A DNA stretch of 64,000 bases. It comes from Morinoia aosen. Its lineage: Eukaryota > Arthropoda > Malacostraca > Amphipoda > Talitridae. The position numbers and the translations under genes are program-made. The notes under the pieces are model-generated. The model saw only the letters and a list, made by a program, of their open reading frames with translations. It was not told the origin of the DNA and did no database searches. Where the stretch lies: positions 66,855,436 to 66,919,435 of the forward strand of contig CM059564.1 of NCBI GenBank assembly GCA_030386875.1. The letters are read 5' to 3'. Positions 23,401 to 38,400 of this stretch are shown one piece after another (the first letter of the stretch is position 1; each line of letters starts with the position of its first letter).

Positions 23401-26400
23401 CATTACTTCATTCCAGTTACTCTGGAACATAAAAATGCTGACAGTAACTTTATACTGTCAGACACAATTATTGGTTAGAAATTAATACTAAAGCACTTCT
23501 TAAAACATACCTATTCAAGCTAATATACTCTGCACTAACTGAAAAATGCAATCCACATCTTCTTATCCAGATCAACTTTTGATTGGATAGATTTTCTCAA
23601 AGTTTCAAGAATTTCCAATCATGAATTATTAATTGCTCAAGCAAACTGGCAACTCCATGTTCAGCATATTTGTTGCTTTGATTATCTATATATAAACAGC
23701 ATGAACTCGGCTGTGACATATCTTGTAGTAAGTCAAAACATTTATTTTGAAGATAACAAAGAAGTTAATTCTACTTTTCTTTATTTTGCATGAAAAAATC
23801 CTCTGTAGCCTGAACACATTTGAGGAAATTGTAGACTAACAAAGATTCAATTGCCATTGATCATCAAGAATTCTTGAGTTGGAAGTTGTGCACAATTATC
23901 TCATTTCAACAAACTTTTCTAAGGACAGTCTTTTCATATCCTATTCTGTAGGTATATATCCTGGAGAGGGCTGCTATAAAGTCATTATTTTTAAATATTT
24001 ACAATAATAATCACCTTTACAAAAACATCCAACTATAGAAAATTAATAGAAATACTTTCACGTGCAAACAAAATACTTGATTCTGTTTATGTCCTATATT
24101 ACGCTTAAGTAAAAGTCTTTCTTTCCCATACTTACTAATCAGGAAACAGTACTGAACTTGAATTAGAAGAAAAACAATTTTCAATAATTAATATACCATT
24201 TACAAAAATTAATAACCTAAAAATTAAATGGGCTAATCCATTTATCAATGCAACCTTGATTGAGTGAACTCAAAACCTCTGGTTGATGGAGATGGCACAT
24301 TCCAAAAAAAGTTGAAGGAATTGAGAAGCCGAAGAATACTTATATAAAGCCATTACTGGGCTATTAATGCTCTGTTTAGTTGAATAATATTCAGGTGAAG
24401 ATATATATCTGGACTTGCACGAATAGAGGGAACACTGTTTGTAATTCATTTTTAAATGCTGGAAAAAATATCAAAAACTCTTAAATTAAATTAGGATATA
24501 TTTCAAGAACACACCAAAATAAGTATAAAGTAGGGTCTTAGTAAAAAGCAAGCAAAAAGAAAAAGTTAGGCTATCCAACATTATAGCTAAAGGAAATAAT
24601 AATTGTAAAAAAATTAAATCCATGATTTCACCAGGTTTTTTAGTGCAAATGACTTTAGCCTAGTTCAAAAAGACAGCTAATAGTTTTATACTTGCTTGTT
24701 TGGTTTTCTTCAAAGATATTTTTTCAAAATCATATAGCCATTGTTGAATAAATTAATGAACTTGAACTATCATAAGCATGGTTGGATAAATGAATTTCCC
24801 AAAGTAAAATACATATACCGTGTGGCTGCGTTTAAATGAATTTTCAAATCAATGATAGCCTAGTTTTCTGTGAAATGACATCATATTTGATTTTACCTAA
24901 TCATAATACTGTTGTTGATTGTTCATTCATTACTTTCAACATAATAAATTGATTTCAACTGCAGATGTTAATCCATGTACAAATGAAACTAAAAAAATGG
25001 TTTTGAATTTCTTCCCTGTTCCATTTTATTCTAATTAATTACTTCTTCACACATTTGCATCATTGAAAATTAATAACAGGGAATTCAAATTCATTTATTC
25101 ATATGCAAACATAAATTATTGCACTTTTTCTTCTGTAAACGATCAAGAAAATCGAACTGTCAAGAACGCGACCTTGAACTTGAACGCCAAGGTCGCATAA
25201 CGACGTTTAAGATGAGTCGCCAGTAATCTAACAACTTATGAGCCCGTACTTCGGCAAATGCATAAAACAATCAAATCTCACGCTTAAATCTAAATCCTCT
25301 AGAAACGGAATGAAATCAAAACATTAATCAGGCTTCGGAACGAATGACTTTCAGGTTATCATCGTGAAGCGAATGAACTAACCCAGGTACAAAAATAATA
25401 GCGGGCAGAATTGAAGCCGCCACACTGCTGCGTAATTGAATGCAATTTGTTATAAAAGGTACACAAGTACATATGGCTTTTATTATACACCAAACAAATC
25501 CCTCGGATCTTGAATGAGACCACTAAGAAAGTGGACTCCACTTTCTTACGAAACTACGCTAGATAAGGGAGCTTAGCGGATTACACTTGCACGCGTAACC
25601 ACTCGCAATGACACCCTGACAGACACTAATTAATCTTGCATGCAGCATGGATGATGAAGGCGAGGCCACGGGATATCTCCATGAGCTGCGGTTGCTTCTC
25701 ACGAAGTTGAAAAGAGCACAAATGAGCTATTTACTTCAGTACTTGATTAATAGATCAGTGATCGACGAACTGAAGATAATTTCACTCATCATGCGCTATT
25801 TCTTAATAGTTTTCATTCTAGCAAGCACTTCATTTTCTTCGTAAGAAAGGCCACGTCTAATTTAACAGCATAATTCTGCTGAATGTATTAGTTAATTTAT
25901 TACACCGACAATCTTGGGTCGCAAACAAAAGTGTTGCAGTATAAATATTTCAAAGTGAGTTCCTTCTAGTATATCGGCATTAATATTCTGTATTTTAGTT
26001 ATTAACACGTTCACCGCGTTTTTGCGGTTGTTAATGGTTGGTTTGGTTACGTTGCAAGTGGCAGAATTAGGAAATAGATTACACTGCTTGAATACATTTT
26101 ATACTTCCTGAGATAAGTGAGAAATACAAATGCGTGATAACATTTTTTACCTTGTAAAATAACAATTTTTAATTTGAAAAGACCTTGATACAGGTAAACT
26201 GTCAATAATTAAAACGGGTATGCGAATAAGTAATTTACTTAGTGGTACACATAGTACTAAAACGCAAGAAACGCGTTACTTGAAGTGAAAATCTTATATC
26301 ATGGAATGTACTGAATAAATGCGTTCATGCGTGCAACAAACGTACATAATAGCTCAATATTTTTCTGAATAACTCTTATTTGCCGCATTAAGTACGAAAA

Positions 26401-29400
26401 GTGAAAGAAACTGGACATATATTTGCCCACATTTGGTTGTTACGACTTATTGATTGAACGTTTTCTTGAAAATGTGAAATTTGAATCAACAAAACCCTCG
26501 AACAGGCAACTGATACTTTATTTTCTTCCTGGCCGTGACTTTACGTTCTCTCCCGACCTGTGAGTGCGTCAAGGTTGACACACCTGGGTGTGTCAAGATT
26601 TCTCTGAGTGCAGTTGAAGCTGACGTAAAGCGCCTTCTCAGCCTTGCTTCTACCGCCCTACCTTGATTGTAACCTCTTGAGTTTAGACGCCGATACATTA
26701 CATGCATTTTTAACTCGATGCTTACTGGCTATACGCCTTCTTATAGTGTGCATTTTTCCTTGCCTCTCTTTTAATTTCATTGCATTTCTTCTACGAAGAG
26801 CAACAGCTATGGATGAGATGAAAAAATAATCTGAGATAATCAATTTGGCTTCCGTTGGCGGTATTCAAAGAAAAAGACTTGCTACTTGTTGAATATATTT
26901 GGTATTGGATGCCAGTTTTTTATTTTTGAGAAATTTTTCTTAATTTTTAAACAATAATTTGAAATATTGAAGACCGTATTTTAACAGCGATAACAGAGAT
27001 ATTCGACGACAGTTATCTATTTCTGTATTCTGTACAGCATACAACGGTGAACTAATTTATCGCTGTGTGTTTATCTACCAAGCAGATATGACAGAGAAAA
27101 AAATACTGATGCGTATTGCGCAAAGATTTGTTATAATTTTTTGAGCCCATTTCCATATAAAAGTAATTATAAATGCCCAAGTTTTCATCAACTTTACGTC
27201 AATTATTATTTCAGCAGTTGAATGAGACTTCCAGAGAAAGCAGCTTTACCAATTTCTGACAAAATATGGATGGGGAAGAATAATTTATTGCCACTATACA
27301 TTGAAAGTCGTTCATGGATGATGGACATATCAGTTTAATCATCCATCCATTAGACAAAATATTCCAGCTTGCTACTGTTCCATTTCTCGCATGCTTCTGC
27401 TGTTATGAAAAGCATGGATGAGTCGGTGTCATTACGCGTGCGTCCTTGCTCTGCGTCTGTAACATAATGCACAAGATGTTACGCTGCCCTTTCAAGAAGC
27501 GGAAGGATGCTATAGCAATTCGGTGCAGTAACGTTAGTGTAGTGTTACAGGCATGTCCAGTTTTACCGTAGTTTTCTTACTTGTGGCTGCTCGGGACACT
27601 TGAATTAATCCGTCAGTTAACGCTATTGAACGCCACCGAACTGTAATGAGCGGTTTTACAGTAGTGGCCATGATACAAAATCATGTCTTCTCGTCGCGTT
27701 CGCTTCAGTAGAGTGGGATGTTTTTTTACTGTGCTAAATTACTAGTGACCGCTATCGATCTTCTCTGCGAGCAGAGCCATTGGCACAATGTACTGCTCTA
27801 AAGCAACCTCGGAATGCCTTGCTGCGTTGAACTGCATTAAACCACTAGCGTCGCTGCGGCGATTCCAACTGAGTGAAGGAACCTTGTTGCTTGAACTTGC
27901 TTCCGGCCAATATTTTTAGATTGGTCTTTTTCTGGGGAAAATGATCAAATTCGGTCGTTTTTCAAATAAAATTTAACCCCATCGGCCATTTAGCATAGGT
28001 TAACCCTCCAGGGTTGCCAGATACATAGTGATAAATGAAATCTTGCTTGAAAATGAGTGAAATTTAGGAACTTTGGCCAAAAAAGGCTACATATTCTGGC
28101 TGCCTTACTTCTCTTTCAGAACACGGTCGGGTAACTGTGACGGACAAGATTGTAACCTTGTGAAAATGGAAAGAAACGTAGTAAGATTTACGGAATGGCA
28201 ATAGGTCTCGTTTCACTAAACATGATAACGCGGCTCAAATTTTTCACTTCGTTAATCGTACTGGACTTTGTTTGTGCGCCATCTGTCTCATGCGTACTGG
28301 TATTTACGAGCCGTGCTTCATATATGTGCGCCAAGCGATTCATACCCCATTCTAGACTTTCACCATTCTAGATATGCACCATGCTGTTCATGTGCCTTTC
28401 TGTACGTGCACCATACTATTCATCCGCCATCCTATACTCATGCACCCTACTATTAATGCGTCATCCTGTTCATACCATTTCCACATTATCGACCGCGACA
28501 CCGGGCGTTTTGGCCGCATTGAGCTCTCCTTTGCTCTGTTCTCCTCCGTCAGTTTCCCCCCTCGCTATCGACCACTGAGGTGGCACGCGAGAATGTGCGG
28601 CGCGCCGCGTACCTCAGGCACGTGAGTCACCCTTGGTCGTCCAACATTGGGTGCTGGTTGTAACCTTGTAGGACATGCAGTACGTTGCAGAGTGCGTTGT
28701 AATTAAGTAGCATGTGCTAGTGAAATTTGAGGAAGAGTCCATTTGGGTATTGATGAAGAGATTTGTTTTTTATTTATTACGAGCTCGTCTACGGACTGAT
28801 CAAAATTACGCTCTTGGTTCAAGTTGTCGGTCGGGCGAACTGTACGTATAGTGAGCTCAATGTGAAGGGCCAAAGAAAGGAGAAAAGCCTCTTGTTTGTA
28901 GAAATCTGGTAAAAAAAGATATAACAGACTAAAATTTGCTCAAAAAAAAGCCTTAAGTAAATACTTGAGGCTGCGTAGCAAAGAGCTGCGTCACCGTCCG
29001 ACTCTGCAGCTTATGACGCCTCGCACGCGTACACAGGATACTGCGCATGGCACACTCGCTCGCCGTCCCTCCTGCATACGAGTATGTTGCTCAGACTCAA
29101 TGGGTTGAGATATAAGATTAGAGGCTGAAAAGAAATGGTTCTGTGTGGGCATGTTATATCTAAAAATATTTTTTTATATAACTCTGAAACCCTTCAGGGG
29201 GATAAAACTATTGTGTCTATGGGAATTAGCGTTCCCAGGGGGACTATGTAAGGGCCTGAGCTAAAGGTTAGGTAGGCTTTCTTTTTGTTAAAATAGAATA
29301 GGTTTTTGTTTTGTTACGGACCATCTTTTTTCGGTTCACTTCTGTCCTGTTTTTCAGCACCTACTACTTTCTTCTTCAACTTTTTCTTGTTTCATGATCT

Positions 29401-32400
29401 TCTCTCTTAGCTTTCTGTTTCTGTGCCCTTTCTGCATAGATTCCGCTTTTCCTTAACTCCATACTAAATGGTGCCTTCTTCCTTCCTCTCTTTGGATAGC
29501 CTTTGTTGCGGATAGGGAGGCTTAAACTTACTAATAATCTAATCTATATAACTCTGAAAATTCTACATTTTACTTTCTTGAGGAAATAAACTCGATTTTT
29601 CAAGCGCCAGCGAGTAGTTCTATGCACGCGTAAAGTGCCATGCGATTCGTTCACAGCAATTTGAATTTTGGTGCGGAGTCGATGGACGGTTGCTGTCATT
29701 CATGGTATATCGTGCTGTATTAATATTCTATAAATTGCCGAAGTCTGGCGTTGAAATGAAACTTGATGCTGGCGGATGCGAAGAACGCATTTTTCCTCCA
29801 AGAACTCGATGGTCAAATTCACAATATTCACGCTTGTTCTGCTGTTAATCTGCTGAATTAAATTTAATTAAAAGGTCCTTGAATTGAATTAAAAGGTAAA
29901 TTACATGAAGGAATTTCTAGCCCGTTCCTATGGTAAAGGATTTGTTTTGCATTTCATTTACTTATTCTAATCTTGGAGTGTTTTGTAGTCGCACGGCGCA
30001 TACGGGAACAGACCGTTGCTGTTTTTTGATGGTTTGCAATCGCGCTCTAAGGCTACTGCAATCGAAGACATTATGCTGTGATCTTAATATTCTTGAAATA
30101 TTGTGAACGACTGGGATATTTTACTCTAATGTTGTTTTAAATTGCAAATGCATTTTTTATTTCACTTTGTACTGTTGAACTCAAACACAGCACTGATTTA
30201 TCATTCATGTTCAAATGTAAACGCCATTTTCTCTAACTTATTTTCTTTTCATATTTTCTCAGTCACGTTAGCGTGCGCCCTACAGACTAATGACTTAAAA
30301 TGTTAGATTAGGGTGTAATAATGTTGTTGGTTGTATATGACAAAAAGTTATAACAAACAAGTGATGATGTGCGCAAAATTTGTTTTCACTTGCTGTTCGA
30401 GTAACCAACGACGAAGCAGCGCACCGACGTAAGTTCGAGGAAGCGCTGCACCCAAATGGGCGTTTGCAATCATCCCCTTCCTCGTACAGCGGTGCGCCTT
30501 TCACACACGTAGCGCAGAAAACTGTGCAAAACCAGCATATATCGTCTTCTCGCCTCCACACTGCTGCACGTAACGCACGCCGGACTAGAATCTGGTCGCT
30601 TATGCTGCGCCGTAGCAAACTCTACAAATTTAACGTTTCATTGACAAGGCTTGCAACGCCGTGGCTGCGCAGCGACTGCGCATTAATGTCGTGATCTCAT
30701 ACAGTGGGTTGGTTGGTTACATATCGCTGACATCCTCTTGGTTACCCTCTGCTTGAGTTGGCTGACCCTCTTGTTGTTGCAGAGATCCGCGTGCCTGAGG
30801 GATGTGTCATTATTTTCGTTGTGCTATTTGCCAAAAGGTGTGTTAACACGTGGTCATCGTTTAGCTAAGTATTGTGTTCACTTTTTTAACAATAAAAGGC
30901 TCTTCTTACTACTCTTCTTCATTGACGAGGCTTGTGGCCTTCAAATATTTGAAGTATTGTATCCTTGTGGTTTTCCAGTAGAAAAGTAAACTGAAATCGC
31001 GTGATATCTTTTCAAAACCCCTTTTACATTTTATTTCCCTGTTATTGTACTGCATCTCTCTGCTATTACACTGCTCTTAAATCTTTAAATCTGTGTTACT
31101 GTCACTCCCTGCTATTCGAGTACTGTATCAATATCCCGAGTGTTACCAACTGTCTAGGACTTGGTCAGTTTATTAGAAATAAGTGTTTGTGGGTCTAAGT
31201 ACGAAAATATATTACCTTAATAACACGTGGGTGCCACTTGACTAGTTGCTCTCGCGACGCTGGCAGTTGCTGTGTGCGTGTGCTTGTCGTTGTGCGCCAG
31301 CGTGTAATTTCTCCGCTGCAGACGGCCGCGTGCCCTACATTCTACTTGTGACTCGCATCTACATTCACGCGAATCTTGATGTGGAGCAGCATCTGGATGT
31401 TGATGTGTGACATTCACCCTTGCGTAGATGTCGATGTGAGACTGACGTTATCAGGTACGCGCTCGAGGTACGGAGTTGACAGTAATTGTTGTTGTGCTCT
31501 CAATGGTTTGTTGCAGTTCAATATAGTACGTGTACCGTTGTTGAAGATTGGTTAAGAGCAGATAATTGTGTCATTAGTTCTGGTTGCAGCGAATTGGTCG
31601 TGGCCACCAGCAGTACTCTGCAGTGTATGTAAATTACTAGCGAACCATGGCATTAAAAAATTTCAGAAGCCATTGTTTGTTAATGATGGCTCTAACCGCC
31701 ACCTAATTTTGGTGCTGCTCAGTAAAGTTTACTGACGGAATTACTGCAGTGGAAAGATGCCGTAGAAGACCTCTCGAGGGATACAAGTATTGTATCTATA
31801 TGGGAATAAGCACTCCCAGGGGGAAAATGTGTGAGGGCCCTAGCTGAGAGTTAGGCCTTCCTTTTGTTGAAATAAAATGTTTTTCTATGTTAAGGACCAC
31901 CTTTTTCGGTTTACGCTTTCCTGTTTTTCAGCTCCTAATACTTTCTTCTTCAAATTTTATCATGTTTCATGAACTTCTTTCCCAACTTGTATTTCTATGC
32001 CCCTTCTGTATATATTCCGCATTCCCTTATCTCTATACAAAATGGTGCCTTCGCTCTTTTATGTAGCGGTTAGGGAGGCTTAAACTAACATAAAATCTAA
32101 TCTAATCTGCTGTAAAAGAAGGCACTTCGTAGTACAGCCACTGCCGCATAACGATATTGACACTGCAGTATTGAGCAGATTTTTTCATGAAGCGTGAACG
32201 CTCTGCATGCCCTAAATTCATGCTGTTTATAAGAAAAGTTTTAATCCCCTAAACTGGCGCTTACTGGTGAATTCCTACGTAGATATACGCTGCAGCTACG
32301 TTTGCTTTCGAAATAACTTACGAAGCACTCGTGTCCGCTGCTGTGCTTGTAAGTGAAAACATCGACCAAATTATTTTCCAGTCGTGCGAAAAAGGAAACT

Positions 32401-35400
32401 GGAAGCCTAATATGCACCAAGCAAATTTTTACCTATAGAGTCAATCTTTTTCCTTGATTACTGAAGCAGGCTTGCGAGCGAAACGCGGCCGACTGCATTA
32501 GTATTGAATGCTCACAGAACGACTGCTGAGTGAAGAACTTCACTTATGTCTTAACTGTCGCAGTTACGAGTGGCGCCTCCATCACTTCTGAGAAGACCCC
32601 TCAGCCTCTTCTGTTCTACACTCAAGTGGGGTTGTTGCTGTTGTACGTGCTTAGAGAGTCAGCTCGATGTCGATCTTCCTATTTATAGTTCTCATTGACT
32701 GATCCACTAAATCTTTCTGCACTCATTTTCATGTTTCACGACCTAGAAAAATTTCACATTTATGGCACTTTTCAAACGTACAAATATGTCGCAAATACTT
32801 TTCCCAGTGTCGTAATACCATGCTTCCTAACATCGCTTTGTCACGAGTGTTGCGACACAATTCCTGTGTTACGTGAGCGTTAAAGAAGGAAAGTACTTCA
32901 AGCAGGATTGTCTTTCTCACTAATGTAGTAGTGAATGCGTGAAAACAAAGAAGGTACGCTAGTGGTGTCTTTTCTTTTGACGTAAAATAAACATTAATCA
33001 CAAACGCTTCCGCCGCGTGGGTGCATAAGACAGCTTGCCAAGCGGATGTACCCAACCTGATGACTTCAAAGGCCGCACTGTTGCATTCATGCGAACACCA
33101 TCCGTTCCCTCTCTGGTCGTGATCTGTAGAGTATTCTCCCGTTGTCTATCGCATGTTTACTGCAGATCACCGGACCAGGATCCTTCATCCGTCATCAGGG
33201 TTATCTTGAAATTCGAGGAAGTTTTCCTGCTCCGTGCGTTAAATTAATTCTACAGAACCATTTTTATCATATTCTTCGTTCTGTTATAGCTCCAGTGGAG
33301 AGATCAGGCACTTGATTAACTGAAAGCTGCCGAAATGATCTTCAAAAAGTACAGCTTTAAATAAGCACGTTTTGGTGCTGACGGACAAGGGACCCGAGTT
33401 TACTTACATTCATTACTTCAACCTTGTCTTCATTTATCGCTGTGAAAAACGATCCGTCCCGACTACCGAACGCATCCTCACTTCGCAACTGATGTGAACG
33501 TTCAGTTAAAAGTCTTGTCTCTTGCATCTACAGTATAATTATGACAGCGTAAAGAATGACGAGGCATTTTTGCTATGAAAATCCATTACTTGTTATCGCA
33601 CAACTTAACGATGAGGTTGTATGTACGGTAAACAGTGCCCTCAAAAGTAAAACAGAGCTTCAAATGTCTGCAATTCGATGGTTTCTGTGCTCAATGATAA
33701 GATGGCTGTATCTGCTTGTCATCATATTATAGTTCACAACCCTGAATTTTACGACCCTTGACTTATTTTATTGTTGGTGAAGTTATAATTTTCACTAACA
33801 TCATAAGATCTTGCAAAAATGAGTGAGTGAATGAAAAACCTCAGTGTTGTTTGGGTATTATTAGCCATCTATATATCTGAGCTTCGTCTAGTTTTGTATA
33901 TTATGTACTCGAATTAATGCTTACTGTACTCACACTGCACATAACGCCTCATGAGGTCCGATTACCACGGGGAGACTAAGTTTCGTGTTTATTGCTTATT
34001 CCGGGATGTATTAATTATGCGTGTTGAATTTGATTAAGCCTAGTTTGAGAAAATGATTAACCGCCTTCAAGTTGAACACACTTTTGTTTACTAATGTGAT
34101 TTTGGCTTGTCATTTTTGGAACTAAATTTGAGATTGAAACTCGATTAAAACTTTCAATTTATTTACTGAACTTCCATAGCAGGAGCAACTGAACACAAAT
34201 ACCCCCAAATAGCGAGTAGAACTTTTTTTGCTGAATCAAGTTCAAAAGAAACAAAAATACAGCGCTATGAGTCTACACATGTACATTGTAAACAATTGAT
34301 TATCGGATGTTTTGGTTAATCCTAACGTATGTTGATCGTCATTGAAGGAATGTAATGGTGTTTTGAATCTGAAAATGTTGAAATACCCTTATAAATGACA
34401 TCGTACGCTGGAAGGAAAATTTCGTACCATAACGCCCTGGTTTAAAACGAGAGATTTACTTGCAGTGCCGATACTGTGCTCTGCAGCCACTTGCGCTTGC
34501 TCTTAAGTCTGCTCCTTATTTTTTAAGCAGCGACTTTGTGTTCTTATTATTTATAGGGAAAGTTACAATACTGGTTTCACATTTTTACAAGGGGGTTGTA
34601 TTCATTTACGATTACCGTAAAAGTTTTGGTGTATTATAATGTGTTTGACATTTTATGAAAGTGAAAAAGAGAAATGAGCTTTTGCAAATTACCGAGCTAG
34701 TGCCCATAACACAAAAACAGCCAAAGCTTCGTTTTTTTCTTTTTTAGATAGAATCACGAAATGCTGACGCGCAGGTGCAATATTTATTTGTAAACATGAG
34801 TCTCGAATTGTAAGGGCATTTCCGAACCGGACTTCGATGCTACATGTTGGGCAGGTCACGAGTGTGGTATTGCGGGGGTCAAGTGAGTGTAGAATTGCTT
34901 GCTGCTTTTTCGTTCACTTTAAACTTTCCCTATTATAGGGACTTCATTTGAAATTATATGAATGATCTCCTAATCGCTGAGTATCCATGTGGTCTCCATC
35001 TGAACACATTCACATTCCATGTCTGACAATCGCTGTACGGGTTTGATTTTTTCACAACGTCCTCACATAATTTTAATGAAATTAAAGACCAGCCACTTTG
35101 GGGTTGGATTATGTGAAGGAAGCTCTGCTCCTACTTTCCTTGATAGAAACAAAATTTACAAGCTATTTGTCTTGTCAGAAAAGAAAAAAGTTTCAGCTTA
35201 AAATTGAGACTGAATTGAAATATTAGATACAATAGGTTAGAAATTAGAGCTTAAAATGAGTGTTTTTCAGAAGATATAACCGCATAGTAAAAGGAGCTCT
35301 TCTGTTACCTGTTCTTGATAAAAAAAATTGCGAGATATTATAAAAATGGCTATTCTTGTGAGCAAATAGCTACTAGCTATTTGTCTAGTTAGAGAAAAAA

Positions 35401-38400
35401 GTTAAATTCAAGTTGAAACTCAATTGAAAATTTTAAATTCTATTGGTTAAAAATCAGAGCTGGCTCAAAATGGGTGTTTTCAGAAGAAGTGACATAAGGA
35501 AGGGTGAGGGTAGATAGAGGGAGCTCCGCTACACTCTTCCTGGGCGAGAAAAGAATTTCATTGCACATGAACGAACACAGAATTAGATGGGCTTCATTTT
35601 GAGATTTAGGTGAAGTTCCTACAAGCCATAGTTCAAAAATTATCCTATTGCTTGGGAAAGAGGACCCTTAAAAAAATCGTTGCGCGACCGATCGAGAATT
35701 TGCACTCCGGTTAGGTCAAGTGAGTGTAGAATTCCGCGTTCTAAGTGTACGTTGAGATGCGTGGGTCAAGCCTGCTTGATATTGCGTGGATATTTGAATG
35801 CTATGTGAACGAATAAGGCTAGTAAAATACTCTTTAATCGGGTGTAATTTTACATCAACATTTGCCAAGCCGTATCTGCATTCTACTTCACTCTGTACTG
35901 AATATTGGGCGACTGCTCAATTTGGTTGTACCATGGAATTAACATGATGAGGATTCTCAGTCAATTTCAAGGGTAGTTCAAGCCGACATGTTCTGAGTAA
36001 ATTACATCAAAAAATGAAAAACTACCTTAACTTTCTTCTACCAGTCTGGGAGGAGCGGTGGGGACGCGTAACCCTGCCAGTTTTGGGTATTGGTGACTTT
36101 CCCCACAGGTGTTCGTAAACCCTAGAAGAGCATAGCTCTTCTCCCTAAGGACAGGAGATTGTTTCGTGGTGCGTTCTAGCTGCAGAAAACTGATTAATAA
36201 TAAAATGTGGTTTTTATTTGCTTTAAGAAAGTTTTTCTTTTTATTCTTTTCATTCAGTGCAAGAATGTTCATTCAGTTCTAGAGTGTCTGTTCAGCTGTC
36301 CTTCGTTTAACAACAACGACAAATTTGGAGCGGGCTGCCTTCAAGTGCCATTCGTATTAGATCTACATGCTTGTAAAATAATTTTGAATCGCAACTGATA
36401 AGGAGCAAGTTTTTCCATCGATTTTTAGGGTGGCCTGTGGGGCCGCCTGTGCTTAACGATTATGAATACTGCGAAAGCCAGGTCTGTTAGTAATAAGAAA
36501 AGGTATGTCAAGGAAATGTAAAGAAGGCAGTCTATTGAATTTAAGTGACATTTGCCTTAAATTGTGTTTACACTACCGATAACGCCTCAAGTAAATTTCC
36601 AATTCTATAACTTCTTTCTCACTGTAGCGAGAGACTTCTGTAGGCATTACTTTTATGTATTTTCTGTTATAACATGTGAGCAGGCTATGTAATTATCAGC
36701 GTGATAGGTGAGCATCTCACCGTTCTGATGTCAGTTGTCACTGCTTGCAAGAGAGTCGCTGGGGGGGAGTTGAGCACCACGCAACTGACGCAAGCGGCAA
36801 GCCGCACGGCCCGCAGGCCGCAAATGAAAAATCGCAAGCTGCGTCAAGGCAGTTGTGCGTCAGACTTAGTGGAGTTAGGTTGTGCTCGTAGTTATTGTCA
36901 TTTCTTTTACAGGAAATAGGCGTGGTTTACGCTAGAAAGGCATAATTTTTCTGATAAAAACTTGACTTTGATATGTGGCGTGATGTAATGAGTTAGTTTT
37001 GTAACTATGTATGTGGAAAGTGATAATAATTACGTATCCGATTACCAGCAACGGGTACCAGAGGGTTGCTGCGTTCAACTGGCATATACTCTAAATTTGG
37101 GAGCGTTTTCACTATCCCTGCCTTATCGTAATGTTGTGCATTATCATACCACTCTGTGCCCTCGTCGTCCTTATGTGGGCGTGGATTACGTATACTTGTA
37201 GGCAGTTGTTATCAGAGTGAGTGACCACATGCGCGAGGCTGCTGAATGAAAGGGGCCAGATGTGCGTCCTTCAAATTCGTAACAGCAGAATAGCCGTGGG
37301 ACAGATCAGCTCGTAGCGTCCAGCCTATTTACCTAAGATAAAAGCCTCAACGGACGACCAAAGGGTTGACATCCTGACAAATAGGTTGTTGTGTGGGCTC
37401 TAACTCTACAGTTGAATATAATTGTGGAATTTATCCTGCTGTATACTTGTGTGCTTGTGACCCTTTATTCGCAGTTCATCAAAATATATCGTAGTATACA
37501 TGGATAGGTAACAAAATGTAATATCTACTCTGAATAGATTTTTACAGTGAAATATTTACTGGAGTGAATTTTCTGCCACGTCGGCTGCAGAAAAGTCGCC
37601 AATACATCACGAGAAGTCAGCTTGGCTTTCAGTTGTGGAAGATGGAGGTCGAAGATGGAACGCTGTTGTCTGAGCCCAGGCCGCCGTTAGGCCTAGTGTT
37701 TGGGGAGCGAGGTTAAAGCTTTATTTCAGTTACGAAAAAATTCTGTCCGAAAGTATTGCGAGGGTTTTTCCTTGCTGAGTGTGACTTTGTGCGTGCTGGG
37801 TCGGTGTTATTGGTGCGTGTGCGAGCGGGTGGTGTGACTTGTGTGGAACGCGGGGAGTGGAAGGGTAAGTGAGGAGCAACGCTGGCTGTAAATCAAATGA
37901 CTGTTCATGGAGCGAAACCAGCGGTCACCGTAGATGGAGAGATCAGTGCGTGAAAGCTGGATAACAAGTCTCGGATGTGAGCGTTTGAAGTAAATAACAG
38001 ACTCAACGTCTTTACCTGCTGCAGTCTTTTGGTTAAACCTGAGCAAAATCCACGGAAAAACTTATTTCGTATTCTAAAAGTAACGTTCCATGTAACCTCA
38101 TCAAGATAGCGCAAATAAAGCTAACTCGAGCGTCGCAACGGAATTATCGTCGTGAACTTGCACACCAAAAGGCTTTATTGCGCGCTGTTCGGTATTTAAT
38201 TAATAACCCCTTTCCAACAAATTATATTTAAGATTCTTTCGCTAGAGTGCTTTTAGTTTGAAATTTAGGCGCTGTGTTTGGTATGCATCGCGACTGGAAG
38301 ACTTAGCCAAAATTGGTCATTGTGTGGTAGTCTTTTTTCGATGAAACTTTTTCCTAATTTATCGAATTCAAAATGTGCGTTTTTTGCCTTCCATTTGTAG

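Noticed and set aside
30295-30694. Facing 105-codon frames on both strands
   Set aside because: They cover the same bases, neither has recognisable domains, and GC-rich DNA tends to lack stops.
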